A stretch of DNA of 20,898 bases, from contig NZ_CAUVXL010000083.1 of the NCBI RefSeq assembly GCF_963555915.1, positions 1-20,898 of the forward strand, read 5' to 3'. The stretch is from Protofrankia sp963555915 (lineage in GTDB: Bacteria; Actinomycetota; Actinomycetes; Frankiales; Frankiaceae). The notes beneath the pieces were generated by a model that saw nothing but the letters and a program-made list of their open reading frames with translations, made no database searches and had not been told where the DNA came from. Below are positions 8,206 through 15,937 of the stretch, one piece after another (position 1 is the stretch's first letter; each line of letters starts with the position of its first letter). The position numbers and the translations under genes are program-made.

Positions 8206-8709
8206 GTGAGCGTAGGAGCGAGCGAACCAGGGACACGGGGCATCCAGCTGACCGAGCAGGAGGCGTGGGAGCGCATCCGCGGCGCCCATACCGCGATCGT
8301 GACGACGCTGAAGGCTGACGGCTGGCCGGTCGCCCTGCCGAGCTGGTTCGTGGTCGACGGCGCGGACATCTACCTGCGTACCCCGGCGAAGAGCAAGAAA
8401 GTGCTGCGCATCAGCCGCGATCCCCGCGCCTCGTTCCTGATCGAGTCGGGGCGGGCCTGGGTGGAGCTGACCGCGGTCCAGCTGTCGTGCGAGGCGACGG
8501 TCCTGGACCGCGCGCTCGACCGGGAACAGGCGGTCCGCGTCGCGGAGCTGAGCGACACGAAGTACGCGGGCTTCTCGTTGCCGACCGCGGGGCTGCCGAC
8601 GGCGACGGCCGCGCACTACGGATCGGGTATGGCCACGATCCGGCTCAGACCGGTCGGTCCACCGCTGACGTGGGACAACAGCCGCATCCGCCTGGCAACC
8701 CATCGATAG
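8206..8709 (+). CDS. PPOX-fold (pyridoxamine 5'-phosphate oxidase-like) F420/FMN-binding protein
   Basis: A 167-residue split-barrel protein. Features typical of the actinobacterial PPOX/F420-dependent reductase group are LTEQEAWERIRGAHTAIVTTLKADGWPVALPSWFVVDG, then IYLRTPAKSKKVLRISRDPRASFLIESG (cofactor phosphate-binding strand and helix), then AVQLSCEATVLD. Such proteins use F420 or FMN to reduce or oxidise small molecules, or simply bind a cofactor. GTG 8206 was chosen because GGAG sits 5 bases upstream and the dehydrogenase stop is just before. The first codons (VSVGASEP) derive from a repeat-like string, so the native N-terminus may be nearer LTEQEAWER. Its place in the operon suggests a redox step on the same substrate, but the reaction is unknown. 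Confidence 0.75.
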   Translation: MSVGASEPGTRGIQLTEQEAWERIRGAHTAIVTTLKADGWPVALPSWFVVDGADIYLRTPAKSKKVLRISRDPRASFLIESGRAWVELTAVQLSCEATVLDRALDREQAVRVAELSDTKYAGFSLPTAGLPTATAAHYGSGMATIRLRPVGPPLTWDNSRIRLATHR

Positions 8710-8742
8710 ACAGGGCGCACGCTCGCGCTTACCGTCGACACC

Positions 8743-9420
8743 GTGAACGAGGCAGGGTTAGTTCGCCCCCGGGTGCATTCGACCGATCCAGCGGCGAGCC
8801 CAGAGGACGAGGTGGCCCGACTGACCGCGGCGGCTCGAGCCGCGCTGGCGCGTGGCGGCTGGTGGGGCTTCAAGATCGAGAGTGTGCTGCGCACCGCCGG
8901 CCTCTCGACGCGGTGCTTCTACCGCCACTTCGAGACCAAGGACCACCTCCTGCTCCACCTGCTGGAGGAGGACGTCTCGCGGGCGAGCAAGCGCCTCGAA
9001 CGGGTGTGCACCGACCCTGACCCGCTGGTGCGGGTCCGCGCCTGGTTCGACGGCGTGCTGGACATGGCCTACGTGCCCCGGGTGGCGAAGCCGACCGTGC
9101 TCTTCGCGACGCACTGGCGCCACCTGCTCGGCATCTTCCCGGACCAGGTCGAAGCCTGCCGCGCGGCCCTGACCGCCCCGCTGGTCCGCGCCCTGGCGGA
9201 TCTGGTCTCCTCCGGCGCGGCCGACCCCCGCGTCGACGCCGAGTCCGACGCCCTGGGCCTGTTCCACATCGTGTCCGGCCCGGCCGCCGACGTCATCTCC
9301 CGCGGTGGGTCGCCTGACCGCGCGACGACCGAGGCACAGATCCTGCCCCTGGTGGACCGCATCCTCGGTGTCACGCTTCCCCCGGCCAGCCGTCATGCAT
9401 GGCGGCCGGAAGACGGCTGA
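8743..9420 (+). CDS. TetR/AcrR-family transcriptional regulator
   Basis: A 225-residue repressor-type protein. Residues 43-63 (FKIESVLRTAGLSTRCFYRHF) form the helix-turn-helix, followed by ETKDHLLLHLLEED, the usual start of the TetR ligand-binding domain. The remaining all-helical domain has no family-specific mark I can read. GTG 8743 starts the frame, 33 bases after the PPOX stop; a start a few codons later is possible. It sits in the middle of the rightward catabolic unit and probably controls this cluster, perhaps at the divergent region 7036-7145, with an acyl-CoA or related pathway compound as effector. That link is inference. Confidence 0.85.
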   Translation: MNEAGLVRPRVHSTDPAASPEDEVARLTAAARAALARGGWWGFKIESVLRTAGLSTRCFYRHFETKDHLLLHLLEEDVSRASKRLERVCTDPDPLVRVRAWFDGVLDMAYVPRVAKPTVLFATHWRHLLGIFPDQVEACRAALTAPLVRALADLVSSGAADPRVDAESDALGLFHIVSGPAADVISRGGSPDRATTEAQILPLVDRILGVTLPPASRHAWRPEDG

Positions 9421-9482
9421 GAAGCCGCTTTCCCGCCGGAACCTTGCCCGGCCGGCACCCGGCGCAGTTGGCTGGAAGCGCC

Positions 9483-10634
9483 ATGGATGAGACACCTGTG
9501 CAGCTGCGTGCCCGGTTCGCCGAGTTCCTCGACACCCACGACCCTGGACCCGCGCCCAAGCACGCGGGCGAGCGCCTGGCGTGGCAGCGGTCCTGGGCCG
9601 CACTGCTCGTCGAGGCGGGCTTCGCGGCGCCGGGCTGGCCCCGCGAGTGGGGCGGCATGGAGCTGTCCCTCGCCCATCAGGTCGCCTACACCGAGGAGCT
9701 TTCCCGGCGCCGGCTGCCGCCGCACCCGAGCGGGGGCACCTTCGTCGTCGGCCCGACGTTGATCGTGCACGGCACGCGGGAACAGCGTGAGCGTTACCTG
9801 CGGCCGGCGCTGCGCGGGGACGAGATCTGGTGTCAGGGGTTTTCCGAGCCGGACGCCGGCTCCGACCTCCCGAGCCTGCGCACCCGCGCCCGCCTCGACG
9901 GCGAGCAGTACGTCGTCACCGGGCGCAAGGTCTGGATCACGAACGCCCGCGCCGCCGATCGCATGTTCGCCCTGGTGCGCACGGGTACGCAGGAGCAGCG
10001 CCAGGACGGCATCAGCTACCTCCTGATCGACATGCACGCTCCGGGCGTCACAGTCACTCCCCTGGTGGACATGACGGGCAACACGTCGTTCTACGAGGTC
10101 ACGTTCGACGAGGTCCGCGTGCCGATTTCCGATCGCGTCGGCGAGGAGGGCGGGGGCTGGCGGATCGCCCGCACGAGCCTCGGCCACGAACGGTCGACGG
10201 CCTTCATCACGCAGGCGTCGAAGTACCGCCGCGTCCTGGACGAGCTGGTCGCGCTGGCGATACGCCTCGACCGCGCCGGTGACCCGCTCGTCCGCCAAGC
10301 GCTGGCCAGGGCGGAGACAGACCTGCAGGTCGTGCGTCTCGGCGGGCTGCGGGTCCTCGGTGACCTCCTGCGGGGACGCGAGCCGGGTCCGGGGGCGTCG
10401 TTGGGCCGCCTCGTCTTCACGGAGTTCGAGCAGCGGCTGCACGCTCTCGCGGTTGAGATCACCGGACGGTCGGCGGTGCTCGCGCCGGGCAAGGCCCATC
10501 CGGTCGAGGGTGGGCGGTGGTCGGCGGGCCTGCTGGCCACCCGCGCCAGCACGATCGGGGCGGGGACCGCGGAGATTCAGCGCAACACCATCGCCGAGCA
10601 GGTGCTCGGCCTCCCGCGAGAGCCGGCCGCGTGA
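9483..10634 (+). CDS. Acyl-CoA dehydrogenase, large FadE type
   Basis: A 383-residue acyl-CoA dehydrogenase with the full set of family marks: RSWAALLVEAGFAAPGWPREWGG near the start, QGFSEPDAGSDLPSL (flavin/substrate loop), VTGRKVWITNARAADRMFALVRT, TSFYEVTFDEVRVPISD, and C-terminal TIGAGTAEIQRNTIAEQVLGLPRE. The position of the medium-chain enzyme's catalytic Glu (YEGT) is Ala360, so the base must lie elsewhere or on a partner subunit. ATG 9483 is chosen over an in-frame ATG at 9399 because 9399 lies inside the TetR gene and similarity begins after 9483; GGAAG is 5-6 bases upstream. Its stop overlaps the next gene's GTG (GTGA at 10631-10634), implying translational coupling. It could pair with the small subunit at 7146-8189. 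Confidence 0.88.
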   Translation: MDETPVQLRARFAEFLDTHDPGPAPKHAGERLAWQRSWAALLVEAGFAAPGWPREWGGMELSLAHQVAYTEELSRRRLPPHPSGGTFVVGPTLIVHGTREQRERYLRPALRGDEIWCQGFSEPDAGSDLPSLRTRARLDGEQYVVTGRKVWITNARAADRMFALVRTGTQEQRQDGISYLLIDMHAPGVTVTPLVDMTGNTSFYEVTFDEVRVPISDRVGEEGGGWRIARTSLGHERSTAFITQASKYRRVLDELVALAIRLDRAGDPLVRQALARAETDLQVVRLGGLRVLGDLLRGREPGPGASLGRLVFTEFEQRLHALAVEITGRSAVLAPGKAHPVEGGRWSAGLLATRASTIGAGTAEIQRNTIAEQVLGLPREPAA

Positions 10635-11428
10635 GCACCGGTGAGGTTGTCGTCAGCACCGACGGCGGCCTGCGGGAGATCGTCGTCGACCGGGCGCCGG
10701 CCCGCAACGCGCTGCGAGCCGTCGACATGCACCGGATCACCGACGCCGTCACCGACGCAGTCGACGGCGGAGCCGTCCGGGCGATCCTCCTCCGCTCGGT
10801 GGGGCCGCACTTCTGCGCGGGCGCGGACATCGTCTCGGTGAACGCGCCCGGGGCCGAACGCCCCGTCACCGGCGGGCTGATCCGGGCGGTCCGCGCGGGT
10901 GCGAACCGCATGATCCAGGCGCTGTGGGACTGCCCGCTGCCCGTCGTCGTCGCCGTGGCGGGCCGGGCGATGGGCCTGGGCGCTCACCTGGCGCTCACCG
11001 CCGACGTGATCGTGGCCGCGGAGGGCGCCTCCCTCGTGGAGCCCTTCGCCGGGCTGGGCTTCGCGGTGGACAGCGGCGGCACGTGGCTGCTCGCGCGCCG
11101 GGCCGGGCTCGGCGCGGCCACCCAGGTGCTCCTGCGGGGGAAGCCCTTGGATGCGCGGCGCGGCTACGAGCTGGGCGTCTTCGATGAGGTGGTCGCTGAC
11201 GGCGATCTCGTGGCGCAGGCGGCCCGGATCGCGGGTGAGCTGGCGGCGGGGCCGACCCTCGCGCTGTCCGCCACCAAGGGACTGCTGCGCCGCGGCCTGA
11301 CCACCGACCTTGCCGCCGCCCTCGAGTCCGAGCTGGTCGCCGTCGAGCTCACGGTGCGCAGCAGCGACTTCAAGGAGGGCATCGCCGCCTTCGGTCAGCG
11401 CCGCAAGCCCGAGTTCACGGGACGCTGA
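10631..11428 (+). CDS. Enoyl-CoA hydratase/isomerase (crotonase) family protein lacking both hydratase glutamates
   Basis: A 265-residue crotonase-fold protein. The oxyanion-hole loop HFCAGADI (60-67) and the second loop AGRAMGLGAHLAL (110-122) are present. The two glutamates of true hydratases (Glu144 and Glu164 of rat crotonase) align with His119 and Phe139, while Asp147 in FAVDSGGT takes the place used by isomerase-type or PaaG-like members. It may therefore isomerise, cleave or act otherwise on an enoyl-CoA rather than hydrate it. GTG 10631 overlaps the TGA of the dehydrogenase. It is the last gene of the rightward unit and converges on the P450 unit across about 117 bases, in which I see no strong terminator. 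Confidence 0.82.
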   Translation: MSTGEVVVSTDGGLREIVVDRAPARNALRAVDMHRITDAVTDAVDGGAVRAILLRSVGPHFCAGADIVSVNAPGAERPVTGGLIRAVRAGANRMIQALWDCPLPVVVAVAGRAMGLGAHLALTADVIVAAEGASLVEPFAGLGFAVDSGGTWLLARRAGLGAATQVLLRGKPLDARRGYELGVFDEVVADGDLVAQAARIAGELAAGPTLALSATKGLLRRGLTTDLAAALESELVAVELTVRSSDFKEGIAAFGQRRKPEFTGR

Positions 11429-11545
11429 GACACCCTTGGTCACGGTGACAGCGGTTCCGACTTACCTGCTTCAGGGGGCTTAGAGCGCCCGGCAATAGGA
11501 GCGTGGATCAAGGAGCGGGGCTGGGGTGCGCACCTCGTCAGCGGC

Positions 11546-12772
11546 TCAGCCGAACGTCAGCGGCAGGGTCAGGAGTCCGCGGACCGGGCTGTAGTGCGCG
11601 ACAGGCCCAGTGCCCGCTGTGATGCGGTAGCTCGGGATCCGTGCGTGCCACTCCTCCATCGTGATCGCGATGATGCGGCGGGCCAGGTGCATGCCGAGGC
11701 AACGGTGCGGGCCGACCCCGAAGGCGAGGTGGCGGGTGACCGTGCGGCGCAGGTCGATCTCATCCGGACGGTCGTAGGTCTCCGGGTCGAGCCCGGCCAT
11801 GCCCCAGCTCATCAGGACCATCTCACCGGGCTCCAGCCGCACCCCGCCGAGCGTCGTCTCCTGGGCCACCAGTCGCGCCGTGGTGAGTACCGGCTCGTGG
11901 CGGATCAGTTCCTCCATCAGGCGAAGGCGTTGCTCCGGATCAGCCGCTGCCTTCTGCAGGTCCGGTCGCGTCGCCAGTCGCGCCCAGGACAGGCTCAGAA
12001 CCGAGGTGGTGGTGTCGAGCGAGGCCATCATGGTCACGTAGCAGGCGTTGACGATGTCCTCGCGTGGGATGGGTTGGCCGTCGATGCGAGCGCGCAGCAG
12101 GTTGCTGATCACATCGTGACCGTCGGTTCCCGTTGCGGCACGCTCCTGCACCTGCGAGTCGAAGAACGCGAGGATGTCCCGGTTGGCGTCCTGCACGTCC
12201 TCGTTGGTCCTGGCGTTCGGAAGGCCCTCGCGGACGAGCCAGTCCTTGAAGTCGAGGAGTGACTGGAGCCGTTCCCGCGGCACCCCGAAGTTCGCCAGAA
12301 AGGCCTCGGCTGGCAGCGCGCCGGCGATCGCGGACACGAAGTCGCAAGAGCCCTTCTCGGCGACGGCGTCGATGAGTTCGACGGCCGCGGTGCGGATCGC
12401 CGGGGTGAAGTGGTTGACGGTGCCTGGGGAGAACGAGTCCGCCAACGCCTGGCGCCATACCCGGTGGTGTTCCCCGTCGAGCTCGAGCGGGATGAGCCTT
12501 GCACCACCGCCGAGGGAGTCCCGCCAGGGGATGAGGTTCTTCTGGTTGACGAAGACCTCAGGCCGGCGGGCGATGGACTCGATGTCCTCGTAGCGGGTGG
12601 CGATCCAGTAGCCACCGAACTCGTCGCTGTGCAGGAGTGGCCCCGCCGAGCGGAGCTGCCCCCAGGCATCGAGAGGAGCCTGCGGGTCGCCCTGCAGCCA
12701 CACCTGGAACGTGCTGAACCTGCGAGCGAGATCCTCGGTCGTGGTGGGGGGTGTCACGGCGGGTGCGGTCAC
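11546..12772 (-). CDS. Cytochrome P450
   Basis: A 408-residue soluble bacterial class I P450. The haem-binding loop is FGVGPHRCLGMHLAR with Cys358 as thiolate ligand. The I-helix oxygen-activation motif is MMASLDTTTS (Ser where Gly is usual, Asp-Thr kept). The K-helix ExxR is in EELIRHEP. LELDGEHHRVWRQALADSFSP is the usual C-helix region. GTG 12772 is chosen because GAGGAG stands 5 bases upstream. The gene begins 14 bases after the aldehyde dehydrogenase stop, so it is the last gene of the thiolase-like/ALDH/P450 unit. It probably hydroxylates an unactivated carbon of the cluster's substrate using an external ferredoxin and reductase; no ferredoxin gene is present here. Its CYP family cannot be named from motifs alone. 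Confidence 0.92.
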   Translation of the reverse strand: MTAPAVTPPTTTEDLARRFSTFQVWLQGDPQAPLDAWGQLRSAGPLLHSDEFGGYWIATRYEDIESIARRPEVFVNQKNLIPWRDSLGGGARLIPLELDGEHHRVWRQALADSFSPGTVNHFTPAIRTAAVELIDAVAEKGSCDFVSAIAGALPAEAFLANFGVPRERLQSLLDFKDWLVREGLPNARTNEDVQDANRDILAFFDSQVQERAATGTDGHDVISNLLRARIDGQPIPREDIVNACYVTMMASLDTTTSVLSLSWARLATRPDLQKAAADPEQRLRLMEELIRHEPVLTTARLVAQETTLGGVRLEPGEMVLMSWGMAGLDPETYDRPDEIDLRRTVTRHLAFGVGPHRCLGMHLARRIIAITMEEWHARIPSYRITAGTGPVAHYSPVRGLLTLPLTFG

Positions 12773-12786
12773 GGGGACTCCTCGGG

Positions 12787-14226
12787 TCAGCTGTTCGCGG
12801 GCATCGCGATGGACTTGAGCTCGAGGTAGGGCTCGAGACCCTCACGGCCCCACTCGCGGCCGAGCCCCGACTGCTTGAAGCCGCCGAACGGTGCACTCGT
12901 GTCGTAGGTGAAGCCGTTGACGTTGAAGGTGCCGGTGCGCACGCGTCGCGCCACGTCGAGTCCCTGCTGCGGGTCCGCGGTCCACACGGCACCGCACAGT
13001 CCGAACGGGGAGTCGTTGGCGATGTCGACCGCGTCGTCCACGGTCTCGTAGGGGATGACGCACAGCACCGGACCGAAGATCTCCTCGCGGGCGATGCGCA
13101 TGCCGTTGTCCACGTCGGCGAACAGCGTCGGTTGGACGTACCAGCCCTTGTCCTGACCGTCGGGTCGTCCGCCACCGGTGACGACCCGTGCTCCGGCGTC
13201 GCGGCCGACCTGGAGATAGCCCTCGACCCGCTCGCGCTGCTCACGGCTCACCAGCGGCCCGAGCACTGTGCCCGGATCGAAGGGATCTCCGACCGGCAGG
13301 TGGCCGACGATGGCCGCGGCCCGTTCGACGATCTCGGCGTAGCGGGAGCGCGGAGCGAGCAGTCGGGTGAGGGCGATGCACGCCTCCCCGTTGTTCAGCA
13401 TCGCGCCCTGGACCGCCGTCGGGATGGCCGCGTCGAGGTCGGCGTCCGCCATCACGATGCACGCAGACTTGCCACCGAGCTCCAAAGTGACCCGCTTGAT
13501 CTGCTCACCGCACAGGCCGGCGATCCGCCGTCCGGCGACCGTACTGCCGGTAAAACTGATCTTGTCCACGCCGGGATGGGTTACGACCCGCTCGGATACC
13601 TCACGGTCGGCGGCGACGATATTGACGACGCCGGCCGGTAGTCCCGCGGCTTCGAGCACCTCGGCCAGGACGTAGGTGTCCAGGGGCGTCTGCGGAGCCG
13701 GTTTGACGACGGTGGTGCACCCGGCGAGCAGAGCCGGCGCGAGCTTGCCCAGGAGCAGCCCGAGCGGCGCGTTCCACGGGATGATCAGCCCGGCCACGCC
13801 GACCGGCTCCCGCCGCACGACCATCGGACCAACGCTGCCCGCGCGGCGCTCCTCGAACGAGACGTGCTCGGACATCGCGGCGTAGTACCGGATGAGGGCC
13901 GAGGACACCTGCGCCATCCGGCTGAAAGTGATGGGTGACCCCATCTCCGCTGTGATGAGCTGGGAGAGTTCCTCATGGCGGTCGTCGAGGAGGTCCGCCG
14001 CCCGCAGCAGGACCTGTGCCCGCTCGTTCGCGGTCAGGTGGGGCCACGGCCCTTCGTCGAAGGCCGCGCGGGCAGCGCCCACCGCGGCGTCGACGTCGGC
14101 GATCTCGGCTCGCGGGATGCTCCCGATCACCTCCTCGGTGGCCGGGCTCACCACCGACAGGCGACCGCTGCCGGCCGGCTTCCTGCGCTGCCCGCCGATC
14201 CAGAACGCATCGTGGTCGATCGTCAT
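12787..14226 (-). CDS. NAD(P)-dependent aldehyde dehydrogenase
   Basis: A 479-residue ALDH-superfamily enzyme, of typical length, oxidising an aldehyde to a carboxylic acid. Visible sites are IIPWNAPL (cofactor/oxyanion Asn), FTGSTVAGRRIA (dinucleotide-binding turn), LELGGKSA with general base Glu249, NNGEACIALTR with nucleophile Cys283, and EEIFGPVLCVIPY. ATG 14226 overlaps the preceding gene's TGA (ATGA) and has AGGAG 5 bases upstream; the open frame to 14289 is only an extension into that gene. With the P450 that follows it, it likely converts an alcohol/aldehyde oxidation product to the acid that the cluster's acyl-CoA synthetase could activate. Substrate is unknown. Confidence 0.92.
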   Translation of the reverse strand: MTIDHDAFWIGGQRRKPAGSGRLSVVSPATEEVIGSIPRAEIADVDAAVGAARAAFDEGPWPHLTANERAQVLLRAADLLDDRHEELSQLITAEMGSPITFSRMAQVSSALIRYYAAMSEHVSFEERRAGSVGPMVVRREPVGVAGLIIPWNAPLGLLLGKLAPALLAGCTTVVKPAPQTPLDTYVLAEVLEAAGLPAGVVNIVAADREVSERVVTHPGVDKISFTGSTVAGRRIAGLCGEQIKRVTLELGGKSACIVMADADLDAAIPTAVQGAMLNNGEACIALTRLLAPRSRYAEIVERAAAIVGHLPVGDPFDPGTVLGPLVSREQRERVEGYLQVGRDAGARVVTGGGRPDGQDKGWYVQPTLFADVDNGMRIAREEIFGPVLCVIPYETVDDAVDIANDSPFGLCGAVWTADPQQGLDVARRVRTGTFNVNGFTYDTSAPFGGFKQSGLGREWGREGLEPYLELKSIAMPANS

Positions 14227-15683
14227 CTGGACTCCTGTGTCGTGGGGACCGTGCTGGTGTTGAGCCCGTCGGCGCCTCTCACGTCGCACATCTGCCCGAC
14301 GGGCTGGCGGTCCGGGTCGGCCAGTGCGTGCAGGCTCCGCGGGTCGGTGACGACGGATGCGAACCGCCGCGCGCCGTCGTCACGGCCGATGATCCAGCCG
14401 CGGGCGGGTGTGCCGTCCCGGTCGTGCTCGACGGTGAAGGTCTCGATCCGCCCGCGGCCTGTGACGGCCGAGGCGTACCCGGGGACCGGCTCGGTCGCCG
14501 GCGGGACTTGTGCCGGCTCAGCCCAGGGCCGCGGAGGCCTCGTCGGTGCGATGACCATCGCATGGTGTTTGGTGAGGTACTCGCCGTTGGCGTAGACCAG
14601 CGTCCGGCCACGCAGGCGATGCGCAGCGACGATCGCGTGCAGGCAGTAGTCGTTCGCCGGTCCGCCGAAGGATGCCAGGCCGCCCGTGACCGTGAGGGGA
14701 CGTTCCTTGCCGAGCCCCAGGTGCAGCGCCGCCAGCTTGGGGACGATCGGGAAGCACGAGTACAGGTCGATGTGCTCGAGGTCCTGTGCCGAGCACTGCG
14801 CCTGGTCCAGGCAGGCGTCGAGGGTGGCGGACAGGCCGGGGGAACGAGCGAATGTGGCGCGCCGCAGGACATCGGTCGAGTCGGCGGCACCGGCCGAGGC
14901 CCAGATGTGGGAGATCCGCTCGTCGGGGATGCCGTGCTCGCGAGCCGTCTCGAGGTCGCAGAGCACGACGGCGGCACCCTGGTCGACCTTGGGGTTGGCG
15001 GTCATCCGCACGGTGTAGGGCCAACAGGTCATCCGGTTGCCGTCGGTGGCCTCGTAGACCTCTCGAGGGGTGAGGTGACGTGGCTTCCAGGCCGCGGGAT
15101 TGCCGACGGCGACCTCGCTCATCGCGGCGAGGATCTCCCCCGACCAACGCTGGGCCTCCTCGAAGCTCTGCCCAAGTTCGGCACGTAGAGCGTTCTCGAA
15201 GAGCGGATAGTTACGCAGCGGTCTGTCGATGCCGTAGCGGAGCATCTCCTCGGTGCCGCGGACGGAGCTGGGTAGCCGTACGGGTCCGCCTGGTCGGTCG
15301 GACCACGCGGGCGGGTTGCCGGACGTGCTGGCCCGCGCCAGGGACGCGGCTGATTCGGCACCACCGACGAGCGCGGCGTCGATCTGTCCCACGGCGATGA
15401 GGCGTGCCGCGGTCTCGATGAGGGCGAGCGGCTGGTTGCCGCCGACCTCGCTGTGCAGGGTATGGCCAGGCGCCGCACCGACGAGCCGCGCGACCTCGGC
15501 GGGCAGGTCGTCATAGCTCCACGACAGGACACCGACGATGAAGATCGCGTCCAGCGCGCTCAACAGTGCGGCGGGGACGGCATTGTGGGCAGCCTGCGCG
15601 ATGAGCTCGCAGGGCTCGCTACCGTCGCCGCGCAGGTCCGCGGCGCCGACGATCACAGGTATTCGGGGCGCGGTCGGGGACAC
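14223..15683 (-). CDS. Thiolase-like protein type 1 (SCP2/acetyl-CoA acetyltransferase-like, with extra C-terminal domain)
   Basis: A 486-residue thiolase-superfamily protein. Thiolase-fold segments are PVIVGAADLRGDG, SEVGGNQPLALIETAARLIAVGQIDAALVGGAESA, HIDLYSCFPIVPKLAALHLGLG and TGGLASFGGPANDY. The nucleophilic Cys of thiolases is absent (GGN at that place) and the GHP histidine motif reads GGP, so classic thiolysis is unlikely. The last ~100 residues (GRIETFTVEHDRDGTPARGWIIGR...) match the additional OB-like C-terminal domain of mycobacterial thiolase-like protein type 1. GTG 15683 is chosen because the family N-terminus (PRIPVIVGAAD) follows directly; ribosome binding is weak and a longer open frame to 15770 has no similarity. 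It is first in the unit with ALDH and P450. It may bind or cleave a CoA ester as an aldolase; that is inference. Confidence 0.75.
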   Translation of the reverse strand: MSPTAPRIPVIVGAADLRGDGSEPCELIAQAAHNAVPAALLSALDAIFIVGVLSWSYDDLPAEVARLVGAAPGHTLHSEVGGNQPLALIETAARLIAVGQIDAALVGGAESAASLARASTSGNPPAWSDRPGGPVRLPSSVRGTEEMLRYGIDRPLRNYPLFENALRAELGQSFEEAQRWSGEILAAMSEVAVGNPAAWKPRHLTPREVYEATDGNRMTCWPYTVRMTANPKVDQGAAVVLCDLETAREHGIPDERISHIWASAGAADSTDVLRRATFARSPGLSATLDACLDQAQCSAQDLEHIDLYSCFPIVPKLAALHLGLGKERPLTVTGGLASFGGPANDYCLHAIVAAHRLRGRTLVYANGEYLTKHHAMVIAPTRPPRPWAEPAQVPPATEPVPGYASAVTGRGRIETFTVEHDRDGTPARGWIIGRDDGARRFASVVTDPRSLHALADPDRQPVGQMCDVRGADGLNTSTVPTTQESR

Positions 15684-15724
15684 GCGGCGAACGTATTCCG
15701 GCCGGGGAGCGCATGCGCCTCGTG

Positions 15725-15735
15725 GAATCCGATTC
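15725..15735. promoter_or_regulatory. Inverted repeat GAATC-C-GATTC upstream of the thiolase-like/ALDH/P450 unit
   Basis: A perfect 5-bp inverted repeat with a 1-base centre lies 42 bases upstream of the thiolase-like GTG, nested in a wider imperfect repeat (GCGCCT 15715-15720, AGGCGC 15743-15748). The position suits an operator, possibly for the neighbouring, now truncated, GntR regulator. It could be chance. Confidence 0.3.
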
Positions 15736-15778
15736 TCAGGCAAGGCGCTTCGCGGGTGCCTGGCGCACAACAGCGTGA

Positions 15779-15937
15779 TCAGCGTACGCGGGTCACCAGA
15801 CAGTCACCGACCACCGTCAGGCGGGCGGCCATGAGCGCAACCGCCCGGTCGGCGTCGCGGCGTAGGACTGCCCGGCAGATCGCGACGTGCTCGGCGTACG
15901 CGAACGTGAGTGAGGCGGTTAGGGCGGCCGAGTAGGA
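15779..15937 (-). pseudogene. 3' remnant of a GntR/FadR-type (FCD domain) regulator
   Basis: Read on the minus strand to a TGA at 15781-15779, this frame ends with AYAEHVAICRAVLRRDADRAVALMAARLTVVGD, the characteristic last helices of FCD-domain GntR regulators (EH..I..A...D...A). Everything before about 15935 in this frame is not regulator-like, and the DNA there instead encodes a piece of NlpC/P60 in another frame. The winged-helix domain is therefore gone. The remnant ends 95 bases upstream of the thiolase-like gene on the same strand, which suggests it once regulated that unit. It has no start codon of its own. Confidence 0.6.

Noticed and set aside
9393..10499. Minus-strand open frame of 368 codons
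   Set aside because: Antisense to the large acyl-CoA dehydrogenase and TetR end; the product is Arg/Ala-rich with no domain.
11429..11545. Possible bidirectional terminator between convergent genes
   Set aside because: Only short stems (such as GTCAC-G-GTGAC, and a 4-bp GGGC/GCCC) without T tracts are present; not strong enough to call.
14016..15188. Plus-strand open frame of 390 codons
   Set aside because: Antisense to ALDH and the thiolase-like gene, both of which have strong motifs.
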